Assembly: GCA_964528575.1 (NCBI GenBank)
Contig: CAZGTQ010000388.1
Location: 1 to 26,035 of the forward strand
Source: CAZGTQ01 sp964528575
Lineage (GTDB): Bacteria > Planctomycetota > UBA1135 > GCA-002686595
DNA: 26,035 nucleotides
Reading direction: 5' to 3'
In this document: in pieces, positions 24,113 to 26,035 of the stretch
Numbering within the stretch: position 1 is the first letter of the stretch
Layout: each line of letters begins with the position of its first letter
Translations under genes and position numbers: made by a program
Notes under the pieces: model-generated
Told to the model about the DNA's origin: nothing
The model's database searches: none
Seen by the model: only the letters and a program-made list of their open reading frames with translations

Positions 24113-24681
24113 CGTCCCGCGCTCCGCGCGTACCACAGGCTGCTCGAGCCGTAGTCCCGCCGGCTGGCGTCCACGGCCGCCGGGAACGCGCGCTCGTCCA
24201 ACGCGCGCCGCTCGACGTGCAGCACGGCGACACCGTCCTCCTCCAGCACGCCGCCGACGAGACGCTCGAGCGCGCGGAACACGAGCGCGCGGCCCTTGCC
24301 GTCGGCGACGAGCGCATAAGGCGGGTCGAGGAACGCCACGTCCCAGCGCTCGCCCGGCGCGCCCCACACGCGCTCGTCCAGCGCGTCCGCGCCGACGACC
24401 TCGGCGCGATCGCCCACGCCGAGCGTCTCGACGTTCGCGCGCAGGACGCGCAACACCGGCTGCGCGCGCTCGACCAGGCGCGCGCGCGCCGCGCCGCGGG
24501 AGAGCGCCTCGAGGCCCAGGCTCCCCGTCCCGGCGAACAGGTCGAGCACGCGCGCATCCCCGATCTCGGGCGCCAGCGTCGAGAACAGCGCTTCGCGCAC
24601 GCGGTCGAGCATCGGCCGCGTCCCGCGTCCCGGCGGCGCCGCGATCCGGCGGCCCCGGTGCTCCCCGGCGATGATGCGCAC
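24109..24681 (-). CDS. rsmD: 16S rRNA (guanine(966)-N(2))-methyltransferase RsmD
   Basis: A 190-residue S-adenosylmethionine-dependent methyltransferase that modifies G966 of 16S rRNA during small-subunit assembly. It has the N-terminal MRIIAGEHRGRRI, then the RP-LDRVREALFSTL region, the SAM-binding motif LDLFAGTGSLGLEALSRGA (about 46-64) and the catalytic DPPY (Asp119-Tyr122). Length is as usual for RsmD (about 180-200). The start is GTG 24681, where family similarity begins, with TACGCT 5 nt upstream. It shares a transcript with nagA through an ATGA overlap. Confidence 0.95.
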   Translation of the reverse strand: MRIIAGEHRGRRIAAPPGRGTRPMLDRVREALFSTLAPEIGDARVLDLFAGTGSLGLEALSRGAARARLVERAQPVLRVLRANVETLGVGDRAEVVGADALDERVWGAPGERWDVAFLDPPYALVADGKGRALVFRALERLVGGVLEEDGVAVLHVERRALDERAFPAAVDASRRDYGSSSLWYARSAGR

Positions 24682-24686
24682 GCCAG

Positions 24687-24692
24687 AGCGTA
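24687..24692 (-). promoter_or_regulatory. Putative -10 box (TACGCT) before rsmD
   Basis: TACGCT on the minus strand ends 5 nt before GTG 24681. A weak -35 candidate TGCGAC lies 17 bp further upstream. The arrangement would give a leaderless rsmD-nagA transcript. Evidence is pattern and spacing only. Confidence 0.4.
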
Positions 24693-24749
24693 GCGTCCGC
24701 GGGCGCGCGGTCGCAGCGGTCCGCGAGGAGGACCGCGCGCGTCGAGGGC

Positions 24750-24788
24750 GAGCGGGGAGCGCGGCTTCCCCGGCCGCGCTCCCCGCTC
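24750..24788. terminator. Perfect 16-bp hairpin between rsmD and the selenoprotein gene
   Basis: A perfect 16-bp stem (24750-24765 with 24773-24788) encloses TTCCCCG. It starts 24 bp beyond the stop of the candidate selenoprotein gene on the minus strand and precedes the rsmD promoter. It is a strong candidate terminator despite having no T-tract. Confidence 0.7.
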
Positions 24789-24811
24789 TCGCCTGCCGCA
24801 GGTTTCCCCTC

Positions 24812-25702
24812 CTACTGCAGGTTGCCGTCTCGGCCCGAGCCCTTGCCGGTGCGCGGACCGTCGCCTTCGCCTCCGATCCGCTCCGACGGCGTCCCTCCCG
24901 AGCTCGAGCCGAAGAAGGTGCGCGCGTTGCCGACGAGCATTTCCGGACGGAAGCGCTCGAAGTGCAGCAGCGGATGGCGCTGGGCGAACTGGTGGTCGGA
25001 GAGCGCCCGCGCCTTCTCGAATTCGCCGAACAGCTCGGGCCACTCGCGCTCCGCGAGCTCCTTCGCGAACGCCTCGTGGCGCAACGCGACGACGCGCTCG
25101 CGCAGCTCGACGTCCACCTCCTCCGCGCCGGCCAGGTCGCGCACGAGCGCGGCCGCGAGGTCGAGCTCCTCGCCGAGCGTCTGCGGGGAGAGGTAGCCCG
25201 ACAGCGCGCTCACGATCTCGCCGGACGGGGTGAGGACGAGCATCTGGACGTTGTGCTCGCCGTTGCCGCGCACGCAATGGGGCGGCGGGTCGCCGGGCGG
25301 GTGCGCGTACGACTCGCCCGCGATCGGGTCCCCCTCGAGGTTCACCCAGGCGCACACGAAGTTGCGGCGCAGGCGAGCGAGCACGTCCTTGTCCGAGAAC
25401 GACACGGTTCTCAGAGCGTGGCCGGCGCTTCAGGTGTCGCCGGCGAGGTCGCCGAGCATGCGCAACCACAGGACGGCGCGCGGGCGCTGGGCGGTCGAGC
25501 GCTCGCCGGCGAGCTCGAGCGCGCGCGGCAGGTCGCGGTGCCAGTCGATCCCGTGCAGCCGCACGGGGTCGGGGCGCTTCGCGCCCTCGCGCTGGGTCGG
25601 GTCGGACCCGCGCGAGCCGGTGTCGGCCAGGGCGGGGAGCGCGAGGGCGGCGCCGGCGGCGAGCGCGAGGAGCGCGCGGCCGGCGGAACGGTCGGTGGAC
25701 AT
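24812..25702 (-). CDS. Candidate selenoprotein: secreted thioredoxin-like protein with in-frame TGA (Sec91)
   Basis: Read straight through one TGA (25432-25430), the frame from ATG 25702 gives 296 residues. A strong Shine-Dalgarno sequence GAGGAGG lies 4 nt before the ATG. A signal peptide (about 1-26, LLALAAGAALALPALA) is followed by a thioredoxin-like pattern: WHRDLPRALELA (helix), RAVLWL (strand), GDT-U-SAGH (active site), FSDKDVLARLRRNFVCAWVNLEGD, and VQMLVLTPSGEIVSALSGYLSP. The TGA codon lies 12 residues before the Ser of FSDKDV, the same spacing as the first Cys of CxxC to the matching position in many thioredoxin-fold proteins. No Cys follows at +3 (UxxG); other Cys are 117 and 143. 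Without readthrough the product would stop at residue 90 and lose most of the fold, and the only other start (GTG 25405) has no ribosome binding site. It could instead be a pseudogene with one nonsense mutation. The C-terminal 25 residues are Gly/Ser-rich. Confidence 0.72.
25393..25414 (-). promoter_or_regulatory. SECIS-like hairpin after the in-frame TGA
   Basis: On the minus strand CTGAGAAC (25414-25407) pairs with GTTCTCGG (25400-25393), an 8-bp stem with one G-U wobble. The six-base loop is CGUGUC. The stem begins 15 nt and the loop 23 nt after the TGA. Bacterial SECIS elements lie just after UGA inside the coding region, with a short stem and a small loop containing GU for SelB. Position, size and loop fit, but sequence conservation cannot be tested here. 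Confidence 0.55.
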
Positions 25703-25811
25703 CGATCCTCCTCGGACGAGGCGTCGTAGGGAGGGGGGCGTGCGCAGGCCTACGGGCGCCCCGGGCGGGCGTTTGTACGGGCTGTGCGCTGATCCGCTGT
25801 CGCGCTCCTCG

Positions 25812-25817
25812 TAAGAT
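25812..25817 (+). promoter_or_regulatory. Putative -10 box (TAAGAT) before pdxJ
   Basis: TAAGAT is the closest match to TATAAT of the near-start boxes in this window. It is followed by CCGCCCG and then ATG 25825, a 7-nt spacing that implies a leaderless transcript. No convincing -35 box is seen. Confidence 0.5.
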
Positions 25818-25824
25818 CCGCCCG

Positions 25825-26035
25825 ATGGTGCGGCTGCACGTGAACGTCGACCACGTGGCGACGGTGCGCCAGGCGCGGCGCGGGGCGGCGCCGGACCCGA
25901 TCGCCTGGGCGCTCGCGGCCGAGGCCGCCGGCGCCGACGGGATCACGTGCCACCTGCGCAAGGACCGCCGGCACATCCAGGACGCGGACGTCGCGGCGCT
26001 GCGGCGGTCGATCCGAACGCTCCTCAACCTCGAGA
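25825..26035 (+). CDS. pdxJ: Pyridoxine 5'-phosphate synthase, N-terminal part (cut by window edge)
   Basis: PdxJ joins 1-deoxy-D-xylulose 5-phosphate and 3-amino-2-oxopropyl phosphate to form pyridoxine 5'-phosphate, the last ring-closing step of vitamin B6 synthesis. The 70 residues in the window match the start of the TIM barrel: LHVNVDHVATVRQARRG, then DPIAWALAAEAAGADGITCHLR and KDRRHIQDADV. The DHVATVRQ and HLRxDRRHIQD segments hold phosphate- and substrate-binding residues. No Shine-Dalgarno sequence precedes ATG 25825, which instead has a -10-like box 7 nt upstream. The gene is divergent from the candidate selenoprotein gene, with 122 bp between the starts. Confidence 0.95.
   Translation, partial: MVRLHVNVDHVATVRQARRGAAPDPIAWALAAEAAGADGITCHLRKDRRHIQDADVAALRRSIRTLLNLE

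Noticed and set aside
25430..25702. A separate 90-residue secreted protein followed by an independent 197-residue protein
   Set aside because: Both halves are in the same frame, together make one thioredoxin-like fold, and the second has only a GTG start without a ribosome binding site. A nonsense-mutated pseudogene remains possible.
22797..26027. Minus-strand frame of 1076 codons
   Set aside because: It runs through nagA, rsmD and the selenoprotein gene in a different phase and is Arg/Ala-rich without motifs.

Overview
The window is very GC-rich bacterial chromosome with long shadow open frames, G/C-ending codons and many TGA stops. Several features point to a planctomycete (Planctomycetota), probably one of the lesser-known very high-GC lineages. 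These are a secreted seven-unit FG-GAP propeller with a C-terminal domain I recognise from planctomycete secreted proteins, an ECF-type sigma factor with a long acidic N-terminus, and small secreted or membrane-anchored proteins of no known family. No phage, transposon, CRISPR array or rRNA gene is visible. The content is mostly housekeeping, but one gene near the right end looks like a selenoprotein.

Layout. Positions 1-7648 are all minus strand: the start of a cytochrome c oxidase subunit II gene (cut by the window edge), a membrane-anchored protein of unknown function, tRNA-Val(CAC), an ECF sigma factor, NAD-dependent DNA ligase (ligA), cytidine deaminase, a DUF669-like protein, a CPBP membrane protease and an M19 dipeptidase. 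The last two overlap by ATGA. Positions 7674-14558 are plus strand: a LURP-one/scramblase-like protein, a lone receiver-domain response regulator, a 14-bp tandem repeat, groES-groEL with two terminator-like hairpins, a membrane-anchored SGNH hydrolase, the FG-GAP propeller protein and a small two-helix membrane protein.

Positions 14598-21462 are minus strand: an apparent operon manA - rRNA pseudouridine synthase - catalytic M16 peptidase - inactive M16 partner, preceded by recN, which carries an unusual basic repeat tail. A 591-bp gap (21463-22053) has no convincing gene but holds strong inverted repeats. Then, still on the minus strand, come a secreted protein of unknown function, the overlapping pair rsmD-nagA, and the candidate selenoprotein (24812-25702). 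The window closes with the start of pdxJ on the plus strand.

Most notable observation. Two same-frame segments on the minus strand (25702-25433 and 25429-24812) are separated only by a TGA. Joined, they form one secreted thioredoxin-like protein. The TGA falls where the first Cys of the CxxC active site would be, and an 8-bp hairpin with a GU-containing loop starts 15 nt after the TGA. This is the expected layout of a bacterial selenocysteine gene and SECIS element. Other points of interest are the 14-bp repeat array where a CIRCE operator might be expected before groESL, the RecN tail, and several TANNNT boxes only 5-9 nt upstream of start codons, which suggest leaderless transcripts.
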